64,000 bases of DNA. Origin: Sphingobacterium kitahiroshimense (GTDB lineage: Bacteria; Bacteroidota; Bacteroidia; Sphingobacteriales; Sphingobacteriaceae). Below are positions 34,558 to 43,003 of this stretch, piece after piece. Below the pieces are notes generated by a model, which saw only the letters and a program-made list of their open reading frames with translations, was not told the origin of the DNA and did not search any database. The stretch is from positions 5,828,001-5,892,000 of the forward strand of contig NZ_JAOQNK010000001.1 of the NCBI RefSeq assembly GCF_025961315.1. The letters run 5' to 3'. Numbering within the stretch: position 1 is the first letter of the stretch; every line of letters starts with the position of its first letter. The position numbers and the translations under genes were made by a program.

Positions 34558-35964
34558 ATGCTTATCATTTGCCCGAAATGTAAATTTAAACATAGTTTTG
34601 ATGTTGAAGTGGTTGATTATAAGGGTTTCGTATGTTCTAATTGCGGAAGTTATTATAAAGGTGAAGATCATACAACTTGGACTTTTGTTAAAGTCTTTCC
34701 GAAGCCTGAATATATTTTATGGACTAGCTTAGGGGAACGGATTGGAGAAAAGAAAAACGATTATGTGGTTATTACCAAAATACAACGGGTTAATCTAGAT
34801 GGCGAGTATAGTAATGAATATGTAGGTCTCAGTTCCAAAAACAACGAAATTTATTGGAGTGATGGACCTGATTATGCAGCTATTCTACATTCAGTTGGAC
34901 TACCAGAAATAAAATCAGTAAAGGAAGATCGGCTTAAATTACAGACAAGGACCTATATTTTAAAATATCAGGATACTTTAAAGGTAGTGTACGCGGAAGG
35001 GTTTGTCTTTGAAGATCTTGATGCAAGATCTCAAGCTAATACTTATATTAATAGTATCAATGAAGATCGTTTCGTATCGCATGAAATAATTGATAACGTG
35101 AACGAGTACTATAGTGGAACATATCAAAATCAAGAAGATTATTTTCAAACCTTTGAATATTATAATGAATACCTAAGCCGGAAGAAAAAGACGAGTACGA
35201 TCCTCAATATATTGACCATTGGTTTTGTTATCTTAATCGGACTAGGATTCTTTTTAATTAACAGGTCTAATATTCAGGAGTATTACTATCAATTTGATCA
35301 AAAATTTACTTCCTCAAAATTGAATAATGAGTACATTGGGGAGTCTTTTAGTGTAAATGGCAGTGAACCACAAAAATTAACTTTTCAAGGAATTTCAGAT
35401 GTTAATGTTCCAAATGTGCATCTTCGGATCAAGTTGGTTAATGAACTTACCAACCAAATACAGGAAACAGCACTTTTGCAACATCATTATAATGAAGTTA
35501 ATCATGCTTGCGGTATTTCGGTGAGTTTTTGCAAAGTAGAGCCCGGCACATATCACATGGTATTTGAAACCTACTCAACTAATAAGAATGTTGCTTCAGT
35601 ATATCTAAATGAAGACTACAAGATTACTTTTGGAGGTGTAGATTACTGGGGCTTAATTATTACTTATGTTTTGCTCGTATTGTTGGTCTTGTGGATAAGA
35701 AATTCATTGTTAGGACTTGGAAAAGATAGCCTTATGTTTGTCAATAAAGAAATTAATTATTTAACGGTATTGAATTATAAAGGCTTTGGATCCTATTTCG
35801 TGATCTTGTTTGGATTATCTTTAGGCTTACAGTACTATAATAAATATATCAAAACTTGTACAACATCTTATCAAGTAAATACAGTGGAAGATAATACATA
35901 TACCGGATCTCGGTATCATTATTATCGACCAACATATTCGGATTATGGTTCTAGTCACAAATAA
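34558..35964 (+). CDS. zinc-ribbon DUF4178 membrane protein
   Basis: This 468-residue protein has an N-terminal zinc ribbon (CPKC at 5-8, CSNC at 27-30). Two DUF4178-like beta-rich stretches follow (about 50-125, containing ITKIQRVNLDGEYSNEYVGL and EIYWSDGP). There are then a helix at about 215-235, an extracytoplasmic beta domain (about 240-360) and two more helices. DUF4178 genes are commonly found next to DUF350 and spermidine-synthase-like genes; their biochemical role is not known. The C-terminus is Tyr-rich. It lies within the speD operon. Confidence 0.75.
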   Translation: MLIICPKCKFKHSFDVEVVDYKGFVCSNCGSYYKGEDHTTWTFVKVFPKPEYILWTSLGERIGEKKNDYVVITKIQRVNLDGEYSNEYVGLSSKNNEIYWSDGPDYAAILHSVGLPEIKSVKEDRLKLQTRTYILKYQDTLKVVYAEGFVFEDLDARSQANTYINSINEDRFVSHEIIDNVNEYYSGTYQNQEDYFQTFEYYNEYLSRKKKTSTILNILTIGFVILIGLGFFLINRSNIQEYYYQFDQKFTSSKLNNEYIGESFSVNGSEPQKLTFQGISDVNVPNVHLRIKLVNELTNQIQETALLQHHYNEVNHACGISVSFCKVEPGTYHMVFETYSTNKNVASVYLNEDYKITFGGVDYWGLIITYVLLVLLVLWIRNSLLGLGKDSLMFVNKEINYLTVLNYKGFGSYFVILFGLSLGLQYYNKYIKTCTTSYQVNTVEDNTYTGSRYHYYRPTYSDYGSSHK

Positions 35965-35978
35965 AAATATATAGTCAT

Positions 35979-36197
35979 ATGAATTATGAAATCTTTTACA
36001 AAGGAATAGCGGCATCTATTGTCTATTCTATAATCGGAATTGTCGTTTTTATATTTGCTTATTGGGTTATAGAGAGGTTAACACCTGAAAAATCATGGCA
36101 AGAAATCGTTAAAAACAAAAATATTGCATTAGCGATTGTTTTTGCTGCATTCATTCTAGGCATATCGATTATTATTGCGGCAGCTATTCATGGATAA
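35979..36197 (+). CDS. DUF350 small membrane protein
   Basis: This 72-residue protein has two hydrophobic helices (about 12-32 and 48-69), as in DUF350 proteins such as YjfL but with a single repeat. It lies 14 bases after the DUF4178 gene. Its stop overlaps the start of the aminopropyltransferase gene by 8 bases, suggesting translational coupling. DUF350 genes recur in polyamine-linked operons; the function is unknown and may be as a membrane subunit of the pathway. Confidence 0.78.
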   Translation: MNYEIFYKGIAASIVYSIIGIVVFIFAYWVIERLTPEKSWQEIVKNKNIALAIVFAAFILGISIIIAAAIHG

Positions 36198-37704
36198 AAA
36201 AAAGAATCTGCCCATATTTCTGCTGATATCTGTTTTCATAATTGCTACATGTGGCCTTATTTATGAGCTGGTTGCAGGTGCATTAGCTAGTTATTTGTTA
36301 GGAGATTCTGTAAAACAATTTTCATTTATTATTGGGACCTATCTTTTTGCGATGGGCGTGGGTTCATTTTTTGCTAAGTATATTGTTAAAAATCTTTTAG
36401 ACCGATTTATAGATATCGAGTTGTTGATTGGAATAATTGGTGGAACTAGTTCTGTTATTTTATTTCTGTTATTTCAACAAGTTGAACACTTCCAGTTGAT
36501 CTTATATCTTTTTGTTTTTTTAACAGGATGTCTTAGCGGAATGGAAATACCGCTGTTAATGAATATTTTAAAAGATCGTGTCAACTTTAGAGACTTGGTT
36601 TCTAATGTCTTCACTTTTGATTATATCGGTGCTCTTATTGCCTCTGTATTATTTCCAATATTACTCATTCCGAAACTTGGGGTAATGGGGACATCATTAT
36701 TTTTTGGAATTATCAATGTTACTGTTGGCATATTTCTCTCTTTTTATTTGAGTAAACAACTTAAAAATCCAATTATTCTTAAAATAAAGTCACTTGTATG
36801 CTTTATTATTTTGATTGGTTTGTTTTTTTACTCAAATGAACTGTTAAAATATTCCGAGAATCAGCTATACAGTACCAATGTTATTTATAAACACTCTACA
36901 CCATATCAACGTATTGTACTGACTGAGGCAAAAGGAGAATATCAGCTGTTCTTAAATAATAATCTACAATTCAATACAAAGGACGAATATCGATATCATG
37001 AAACGTTGGTCCATCCAGCGATGTCTATTGCTAAAAGTCCAAAGAAAGTACTTGTTTTAGGAGGGGGTGACGGGCTTGCAGTAAGAGAAATTTTAAAATA
37101 TTCTTCTGTAGAAAAATTAGTGCTTGTTGATCTGGATGAGGGAATGACAAAATTGTTCCAGACAAATGAACTGTTGAGAAAGCATAATGCTAATGCATTG
37201 AACAATTCTCGTGTTGAGGTTATAAATAGGGATGCGTTTCTTTGGGTGAAAGAAGCAAAAGATAAATTTGATGTGATGATTATCGATTTTCCTGATCCAT
37301 CTAATTATAGTTTGGGAAAACTCTATACAAACAATTTTTACAAAAGCCTATATCCACTTATGGAGCCGCAATGTATCGTTTCTGTTCAAACAACATCTCC
37401 ATATTTTGCACCAAAATCTTATTGGTGCATTTATGAGACTATCGCATCTGTTTTTCCGAATAATTTGGCCTATCATACTTATGTTCCTTCTTTTGGCGAA
37501 TGGGGATTTAACCTCTTCTCACCCGATATGAGAGTCAATTTTAATCGCGTAAACCAGCGTGTTCCAAATTTGAAGTATTATAATTATAATCTTCAGAAAA
37601 TGACCGATTTTCCAGCTGATATGAAAGCTGTAGATGTGGAAATAAATCGTTTAGATAATCAGATTTTAGTACGGTATTTTGATGAGGAGTGGAGTAAAAT
37701 ATAA
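36190..37704 (+). CDS. membrane-anchored polyamine aminopropyltransferase (spermidine-synthase-like)
   Basis: This 504-residue protein starts at ATG 36190, overlapping the DUF350 stop. An upstream TTG (36175) is less likely. Residues 1-215 hold seven membrane helices. The C-terminal half is a spermidine synthase fold with the SAM-binding motif VLVLGGGDGLAVREIL (about 287-302), the acidic VLVDLDEG, and the catalytic DFPDPSNYSLGKLYTNNFY (DxxD-type loop). It should transfer aminopropyl groups from decarboxylated SAM; the acceptor is unknown. It overlaps the next gene by 23 bases. Confidence 0.88.
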   Translation: MDKKKNLPIFLLISVFIIATCGLIYELVAGALASYLLGDSVKQFSFIIGTYLFAMGVGSFFAKYIVKNLLDRFIDIELLIGIIGGTSSVILFLLFQQVEHFQLILYLFVFLTGCLSGMEIPLLMNILKDRVNFRDLVSNVFTFDYIGALIASVLFPILLIPKLGVMGTSLFFGIINVTVGIFLSFYLSKQLKNPIILKIKSLVCFIILIGLFFYSNELLKYSENQLYSTNVIYKHSTPYQRIVLTEAKGEYQLFLNNNLQFNTKDEYRYHETLVHPAMSIAKSPKKVLVLGGGDGLAVREILKYSSVEKLVLVDLDEGMTKLFQTNELLRKHNANALNNSRVEVINRDAFLWVKEAKDKFDVMIIDFPDPSNYSLGKLYTNNFYKSLYPLMEPQCIVSVQTTSPYFAPKSYWCIYETIASVFPNNLAYHTYVPSFGEWGFNLFSPDMRVNFNRVNQRVPNLKYYNYNLQKMTDFPADMKAVDVEINRLDNQILVRYFDEEWSKI

Positions 37705-39301
37705 AGAATCCAGGCGATCATTTGTTAAAGATAGTATTTTACTGACTTTAGGAAGCTATCTTTTATCTTCTTGTAAAAGGAGAATGAATACCATATTTCT
37801 AAAATTAACGGGGACAAACCATATTTTAGGACATAAACTACGGTTTCCTGATTTTCCAAATATTAGTGAGACACTGGAAATTCCAGTTTTAATTATAGGG
37901 GGTGGGATTGCAGGGCTTACAGCCGGATATACATTAAATAAGCGTGGAGGGAAAGATTTTTTTCTTGTAGAATTAGAGGCTGAGACGGGAGGGAATGCAA
38001 AGAGTGGAGAAAATAAGTATTCCAAATATCCACTTGGAGCTCATTATTTACCACTTCCAAATGCTTCTAATGTTGAGTTGATTGATTTTTTATTTGATGT
38101 AGGAGTTGTAATTGGCCGAGATGACAATGGCAATCCAATTTTTGACGAAGAGCAATTGTCCTTTGCTCCACAGGAACGTTTATTTATCAAAAATTATTGG
38201 CAGGAAGGTATTGTACCGCAATATGGAAGTAGTGATGCTGATCAACAAGAGTTTACAAGGTTTCTGCATAAGATGGAAGAGTTTAAAGCCTTGAAAGATC
38301 AAAATGGCCATTATATTTTTAATATTCCAATGTGCTATTCTTCACCCGAAAAATTTGATTTAGGCCTTGATCAAATAACGATGGAAGAGTGGTTACGAAA
38401 AGAAGGTTATACTTCGAGCTATCTTCATGAGTATCTTAATTATTGCTGTAGGGATGACTATGGTACTGGAATAAAATATACCGCTGCATTTGCGGTGATT
38501 CACTATTTTGCCGCTCGAAAGCACGATTTTAAAAAAGATGAAGATGCTGTACTTACGTGGCAAGAAGGAAATGGTCGATTAGCCAAGTTATTGGCTGAAA
38601 GCTTCGAAAATCAAATTCTGAAACAACATATGGTTTACAAAATAACGGTAAATGAAAGTAATGTTGAAGTGTTGCTGTTCGATGCGCAGAGAAAGGTGTC
38701 AAAAAAAATAATAGCTGAAAAAGTGATTAATTGCTGTCCGCAATATGTCAACAAGTACCTATTGCCGCAGAGAGGCAAAAATTTTCAACTGCTACAGTAT
38801 GCTCCCTGGATTGTTGCAACAGTGGTGTTGCATAAATTTCCTTTTGCTGATGGCGCCAATCTTGCCTGGGAAAACATTATTTTTGGAGCAAAGGGATTAG
38901 GGTATGTATATGCACAGCACCAGAGTTTAGGCCAATTCACAAGTCCATTTGTGATTTCTTATTATCATAGTTTGGATGGTACGGATTTAAATGAACAAAG
39001 GCGTAAACTGTATAATCAAACTGATGAGCAATGGAAGGAGTTTATTATTAAGGATCTTTCAATAGCGCATTTTGGTATTGAAGATGAAATCATTTCTATA
39101 GAGATTTTTAGGCATGGCCATGGCATGGTTTCCCCAATTCCGGGTTATTTGTCTTCTGAATATAGAAAACAGCTGACTCTACCAATTGCTAACAAGATTT
39201 TCTTTGCTCATTCTGATTTAAGTGGAGTTTCTATTTTTGAAGAAGCTTTTTATCAAGGAAGGGGTGCTGTAGATGATATGCTTGATAGTTGGGAAGCATA
39301 A
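37682..39301 (+). CDS. Tat-signal, lipobox-bearing flavin amine oxidase family protein
   Basis: This 539-residue protein starts at ATG 37682. The N-terminus has the twin-arginine motif SRRSFVK (10-16), a hydrophobic stretch and LLSSC (Cys31), a lipobox. An FAD dinucleotide fold follows (VLIIGGGIAGLTAGY, about 69-83), then GGNAKSGENKYSKYPLGAHYLPLP, and the C-terminal FAHSDLSGVSIFEEAFYQGRGA closing the FAD site. The family oxidises amines and polyamines. The export signals imply an envelope location, outside the cytoplasm where SpeD and the transferase domain act. Substrate inferred from the operon only. Confidence 0.85.
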   Translation: MRSGVKYKESRRSFVKDSILLTLGSYLLSSCKRRMNTIFLKLTGTNHILGHKLRFPDFPNISETLEIPVLIIGGGIAGLTAGYTLNKRGGKDFFLVELEAETGGNAKSGENKYSKYPLGAHYLPLPNASNVELIDFLFDVGVVIGRDDNGNPIFDEEQLSFAPQERLFIKNYWQEGIVPQYGSSDADQQEFTRFLHKMEEFKALKDQNGHYIFNIPMCYSSPEKFDLGLDQITMEEWLRKEGYTSSYLHEYLNYCCRDDYGTGIKYTAAFAVIHYFAARKHDFKKDEDAVLTWQEGNGRLAKLLAESFENQILKQHMVYKITVNESNVEVLLFDAQRKVSKKIIAEKVINCCPQYVNKYLLPQRGKNFQLLQYAPWIVATVVLHKFPFADGANLAWENIIFGAKGLGYVYAQHQSLGQFTSPFVISYYHSLDGTDLNEQRRKLYNQTDEQWKEFIIKDLSIAHFGIEDEIISIEIFRHGHGMVSPIPGYLSSEYRKQLTLPIANKIFFAHSDLSGVSIFEEAFYQGRGAVDDMLDSWEA

Positions 39302-39361
39302 TGTTCCACTTTTTTGAAGAATTGTCTATTACAGCTATCTATAGCCTATTGCAATTAATGA

Positions 39362-39393
39362 TTTGATAAAACTCGATGTGAATACTATCTTTG
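39362..39393 (+). promoter_or_regulatory. consensus promoter of the PaaE-like reductase, near-leaderless
   Basis: TTTG (39362-39365), a 20-base spacer and TATCTTTG (39386-39393) form a full-consensus promoter. The ATG at 39397 is only 3 bases beyond the -7 box. Confidence 0.65.
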
Positions 39394-39396
39394 GTT

Positions 39397-40443
39397 ATGC
39401 ACAAGCTCAGAATTACGAACATCATTCCGCGTGAAAATCACAATGTAACCATTAATTTCGAACCAGTATCAGGGGAGTTTCCAACTTATAAAGCTGGTCA
39501 ATTTTTGACTTTATCTTTTGAATTTGCTAATCGGGAGTTGAGGAGATCGTATTCTTTTAGTAGTTCACCAGATGTCGATGAACCCTTAAGTATTACGGTT
39601 AAGCGGGTTGAAAACGGTGAGATTTCCCGTTTTTTACATCATAAAATTCAGGAGGGAGATATTGTGAATGCATTAGATCCACAAGGTCTGTTTATTTATG
39701 AACCTATTGAAGATAGCGCACGTACCGTATTTTTATTCGCCGCAGGTATTGGTATCACTCCTTTATTCTCCATCTTGAAGACTGCGTTGGTTCGTGAAAG
39801 TAAATCAAAGATAGTGCTGGCTTATAGCAATAGCTCTCCAGAGGTAACTCCTTTTAAAGAAGAACTACAGCAATGGGCAAAAAAATATCCGGATCGTCTT
39901 CAGATCATTTGGATTTATTCAAATAGTAAAAATCTGATGACAGCACGATTGAATAGAGATTATATCCTTTCCATTTTGAAAAATCATTTGCCAACTGCAC
40001 ATCAGGACGTTCTGTTTTACACCTGTGGTCCAGTGATCTATATGGACTTGTGTCGTTTCACTTTGTTGGGGATGGGGTTTGATGAATCTCAAATCAAACG
40101 GGAGACCTTTTTGCTTCCTGAAAATGAAGAAGACGATGATGATGAAACAGAAAAAGAGGTGGATAAGACGACTTACTCCATCAAATTAAACTTTCAAGGC
40201 CAAAGCTATCATTTAGATATTCCTTATAATAAATCTATTTTAGATGTGGGTTTGGAAAACAAGATTAAGCTTCCATATTCCTGCAAGTCGGGTATGTGCA
40301 GTACATGTATATCAAATTGCTCCCAAGGAAAAGTGCGTATGTCGTATAATGAGGTACTGACAGATCGTGAAGTTGAAAATGGACGTATTTTACTTTGTAC
40401 GGGACATCCAATTGAAACAGATACGATTATCGATGTGCTTTAG
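39397..40443 (+). CDS. ferredoxin--NAD(P)H-type oxidoreductase, PaaE/Hcr-like
   Basis: This 348-residue protein has three modules. An FAD domain (RRSYSFSSSPD) is followed by an NAD(P) domain (FLFAAGIGITPLFSILK, then FYTCGPVIYMD). After a very acidic linker (ENEEDDDDETEKEVD) comes a plant-type 2Fe-2S ferredoxin domain with PYSCKSGMCSTCISNC and LLCTGHP. It passes electrons from NAD(P)H to an oxygenase or other acceptor. PaaE is part of a phenylacetyl-CoA epoxidase, but no paaABCD genes are present, so the partner is unknown. The gene has its own consensus promoter. Confidence 0.9.
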   Translation: MHKLRITNIIPRENHNVTINFEPVSGEFPTYKAGQFLTLSFEFANRELRRSYSFSSSPDVDEPLSITVKRVENGEISRFLHHKIQEGDIVNALDPQGLFIYEPIEDSARTVFLFAAGIGITPLFSILKTALVRESKSKIVLAYSNSSPEVTPFKEELQQWAKKYPDRLQIIWIYSNSKNLMTARLNRDYILSILKNHLPTAHQDVLFYTCGPVIYMDLCRFTLLGMGFDESQIKRETFLLPENEEDDDDETEKEVDKTTYSIKLNFQGQSYHLDIPYNKSILDVGLENKIKLPYSCKSGMCSTCISNCSQGKVRMSYNEVLTDREVENGRILLCTGHPIETDTIIDVL

Positions 40444-40980
40444 TACAAACATTAGCCATTATTTAGGGGTTCATGTTAATATTAAATACGCTTAGGCCAT
40501 TTTCTTTTGATATCCGTTGGTAATGGTTCGGATATTGATTCGTGTTGGTTCGGGGATGCTAGGGAACTGGTTCGGGATTCGTTCGATGATTATTTGGCAT
40601 TTGTTTGTCTTTTTATCGAAAAGGAGTCGAAGTACAGTCGAACAGGAGTCGAACGAAAGGCGGAGGTGTATCCTAGTAAATACCTATCAATGCAGAGCCG
40701 TTGTCGAGTAGAGTGTGGACTTTCACGGACTTTCATGGACTTGTACGGACTTTCAAGGAGTTCTCTTCACGATTTAACGGGGGTATAAAAGCTGATGTCT
40801 ATGTTTGAATCTTTTAGATTTATTGATGTTTCTCGTAATGGCTACAACCCTGATTAGCATTTTTATTAGATTTAAGACCTGATTATAGCAATACATCTGT
40901 TGTTTACAAATCAATTTCTTGAGCTGATTTATTTTACATTATTTTCGTTAGATTTGATTCAAACCAAATGAATCAGAATA
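40444..40980. other. 537-bp intergenic region with a periodic-repeat element and a -7 box
   Basis: No gene is supported. The 93- and 64-codon frames across it have no family resemblance and are products of repeats. It contains the repeat element at 40520-40790. TAGATTTG at 40949-40956 is a perfect -7 box, 24 bases before the acetoacetyl-CoA synthetase ATG. Confidence 0.7.
40520..40790. repeat. non-coding element with three arrays of helical-period repeats
   Basis: Array A: TGGTTCGG at 40525, 40547 and 40569, exactly 22 bp apart. Array B: TCGAA at 40617, 40627, 40638 and 40649, 10-11 bp apart, the last three as AGTCGAA. Array C: GGACTTTCA-type 10-mers at 40717, 40727, 40737 and 40747, with a degenerate fifth at 40757. 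TTCGTTCGA (40579-40587) can pair with TCGAACGAA (40649-40657). GC content is visibly higher than in the flanks. Confidence 0.8.
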
Positions 40981-42900
40981 ATGAGTAATTTACTTTGGAA
41001 GCCTTCTGTTGCTTATCAACAGGAATCTTCTTTATACCAGTTTAAGCAATTTGTAGAACAGAAACGACAATTTAAGATGGATTCTTATCCTATACTTTGG
41101 GACTGGTCAGTTTCAAATCTGGAGGAATTCTGGGAAGATATCGCCGCGTTTTTTGACGTAATTTTTCATACTCCTCACCAAGAAATTTTTCAAGCTTCTC
41201 CACAAGGATTTATTGGTTCTAAATGGTTTGAAGGTGCCACTTTAAATTATGCGGAACATATTTTCCGAAAATCTACTGCAGAACGGCCGGCTCTTTTGTT
41301 CCAGGAAGAGAATAAGCCCCTTCAGAGCATTTCTTGGGACGAACTGGAAGGAATGGTTAGTTCATTGCAGCGGTTCTTGATAGGGCAGGGTATAGAGAAG
41401 GGAGATCGTGTTGTGGGTGTGTTGAGAAACAGTCCCGCTTCTATCGCTCTTTTTTTAGCGGCTAACAGTATTGGCGCTATCTGGTCATGCTGTTCTCCAG
41501 ATTTTGGATCGTCAAGTATATTGGAACGATTTTCTCAGGTGACACCTAAGCTTTTGTTCGCAGATGCAGAGTATAGCTATAATAACAAATTGTTTGATCT
41601 TAAAGATGCGATGATTGATCTATCTTCAAATCTGGAAAGTCTGGTACACGATGTCGTTTTTGTGGATGAACAGGTCTGGAAAGATGCGGTATCACAAGAG
41701 ACAGGAGTGCCGTTGCGTTTTACAGCGGTACCTTTTGACCATCCAATTTGGATTTTATACTCTTCTGGTACGACAGGTAAGCCTAAGGCAATTACGCACA
41801 GCTGTGGTGGTATTTTATTGGAGCATTTAAAAGCATTGGCTTTACACCAGAATGTGCAAGAGGGGGAGCGATTTATCTGGTATGCAACCACCGGGTGGAT
41901 GATGTGGAACTATGCGCTTTCTTCCTTATTACTGGGGGCTACCCTTTGTATTTATGAGGGTTCATTGGCCTATCCTGAAAAGTTATCTTTTTGGAATTTT
42001 ATTGGACAGCACGAGATTGACCATGTGGGGGCTGGCGCCGCCTATTATATCGCCAATCAGCATATTGAATTGACGCAACCTCGTTTTCAACCCAAAACGA
42101 TTGGTTCAACAGGCTCTCCATTGCCTCCGCAGACCTTTTCCTGGTTACAAAAGCAATTTCCCCAAGCGCAGATTGTTTCACTGAGTGGCGGTACAGATGT
42201 CTGTAGTGCATTTTTATCTGGAAATCCTTTATTACCTGTCTATGCCGGTGAAATACAGTGTTTAACCTTAGGGTCAAAGATTGAAGCCTATAATGAAAAT
42301 GGAGAATCAGTGAAAAATGAAGTAGGTGAACTGGTTATAACGCTCCCTATGCCATCAATGCCCATATATTTTTGGAATGATCTTGATAATGAAAAGTATC
42401 AGGAGAGCTATTTTGAAAAATACCCAGGAGTGTGGTGTCATGGCGACTGGATCAAATTTACGGAACATCAGGGTGTTATCGTTTATGGCCGTTCTGATGC
42501 TACTTTGAATCGAGGTGGCGTACGAATTGGTACTGCTGAAATCTATAATATATTGAACAGCTTTTCTGAGGTTGAGGATAGTTTAATAATTTGTCTAGAT
42601 CAGGAAGACGGAACGTCTACCATGCCACTGTATGTGCAAATGAAACATGGGATCTCTTTAACTGATGATCTGAAAACTGCCATCAAATTAAAGTTAAGAA
42701 AGAGCTATAGTCCGCGTCATGTGCCTGATGATATCATTGCGGTACCAACGATACCTTACACCCTTAGTGGTAAGAAATTGGAGATTCCTGTAAAAAAAAT
42801 AATGATGGGAACTCCGCTGGAGAAAGCGGTGAGCGTCGCTGTATTAAGAGATTCGAAGTCTCTTGATTTTTGGGTCAAATTATTATTGGATAGTGAGTAA
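40981..42900 (+). CDS. acetoacetate--CoA ligase (acetoacetyl-CoA synthetase)
   Basis: This 639-residue adenylate-forming enzyme has the phosphate loop YSSGTTGKPKAITHS, the family start LWKPSVAYQQESSLYQFKQF, GWMMWNYALSSLLLGATLCIYEG, HGDWIKFTEHQGVIVYGRSDATLNRGGVRIG and the C-terminal catalytic Lys region YTLSGKKLEIPVKK. It activates acetoacetate with ATP and CoA. That fits the neighbouring leucine degradation genes, whose HMG-CoA lyase step releases acetoacetate. Convergent with the carboxylase gene. Confidence 0.93.
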   Translation: MSNLLWKPSVAYQQESSLYQFKQFVEQKRQFKMDSYPILWDWSVSNLEEFWEDIAAFFDVIFHTPHQEIFQASPQGFIGSKWFEGATLNYAEHIFRKSTAERPALLFQEENKPLQSISWDELEGMVSSLQRFLIGQGIEKGDRVVGVLRNSPASIALFLAANSIGAIWSCCSPDFGSSSILERFSQVTPKLLFADAEYSYNNKLFDLKDAMIDLSSNLESLVHDVVFVDEQVWKDAVSQETGVPLRFTAVPFDHPIWILYSSGTTGKPKAITHSCGGILLEHLKALALHQNVQEGERFIWYATTGWMMWNYALSSLLLGATLCIYEGSLAYPEKLSFWNFIGQHEIDHVGAGAAYYIANQHIELTQPRFQPKTIGSTGSPLPPQTFSWLQKQFPQAQIVSLSGGTDVCSAFLSGNPLLPVYAGEIQCLTLGSKIEAYNENGESVKNEVGELVITLPMPSMPIYFWNDLDNEKYQESYFEKYPGVWCHGDWIKFTEHQGVIVYGRSDATLNRGGVRIGTAEIYNILNSFSEVEDSLIICLDQEDGTSTMPLYVQMKHGISLTDDLKTAIKLKLRKSYSPRHVPDDIIAVPTIPYTLSGKKLEIPVKKIMMGTPLEKAVSVAVLRDSKSLDFWVKLLLDSE

Positions 42901-42933
42901 TGGTCTTTATGTAAATAGTTACTGTATATAATA

Positions 42934-42967
42934 AATAATGCCCCGAATTAAAAAAAGGGGCATTATT
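42934..42967. terminator. bidirectional terminator
   Basis: AATAATGCCCC (42934-42944) pairs perfectly with GGGGCATTATT (42957-42967), between convergent genes. An A-tract in the loop makes it symmetric in appearance. Confidence 0.75.
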
Positions 42968-43003
42968 ATCAAATATTACTTTTATAAGTGTTGTGCTAGG
43001 AAA

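Noticed and set aside
40569..40590. Possible tRNA T-loop (GGTTCG-like sequence)
   Set aside because: The match is to a repeated TGGTTCGG unit; no acceptor, D or anticodon stem can be drawn around it.
40507..40788. 93- and 64-codon frames across the repeat element
   Set aside because: They start at non-ATG or weak codons, have no family resemblance, and their composition follows the DNA repeats; better explained as non-coding.
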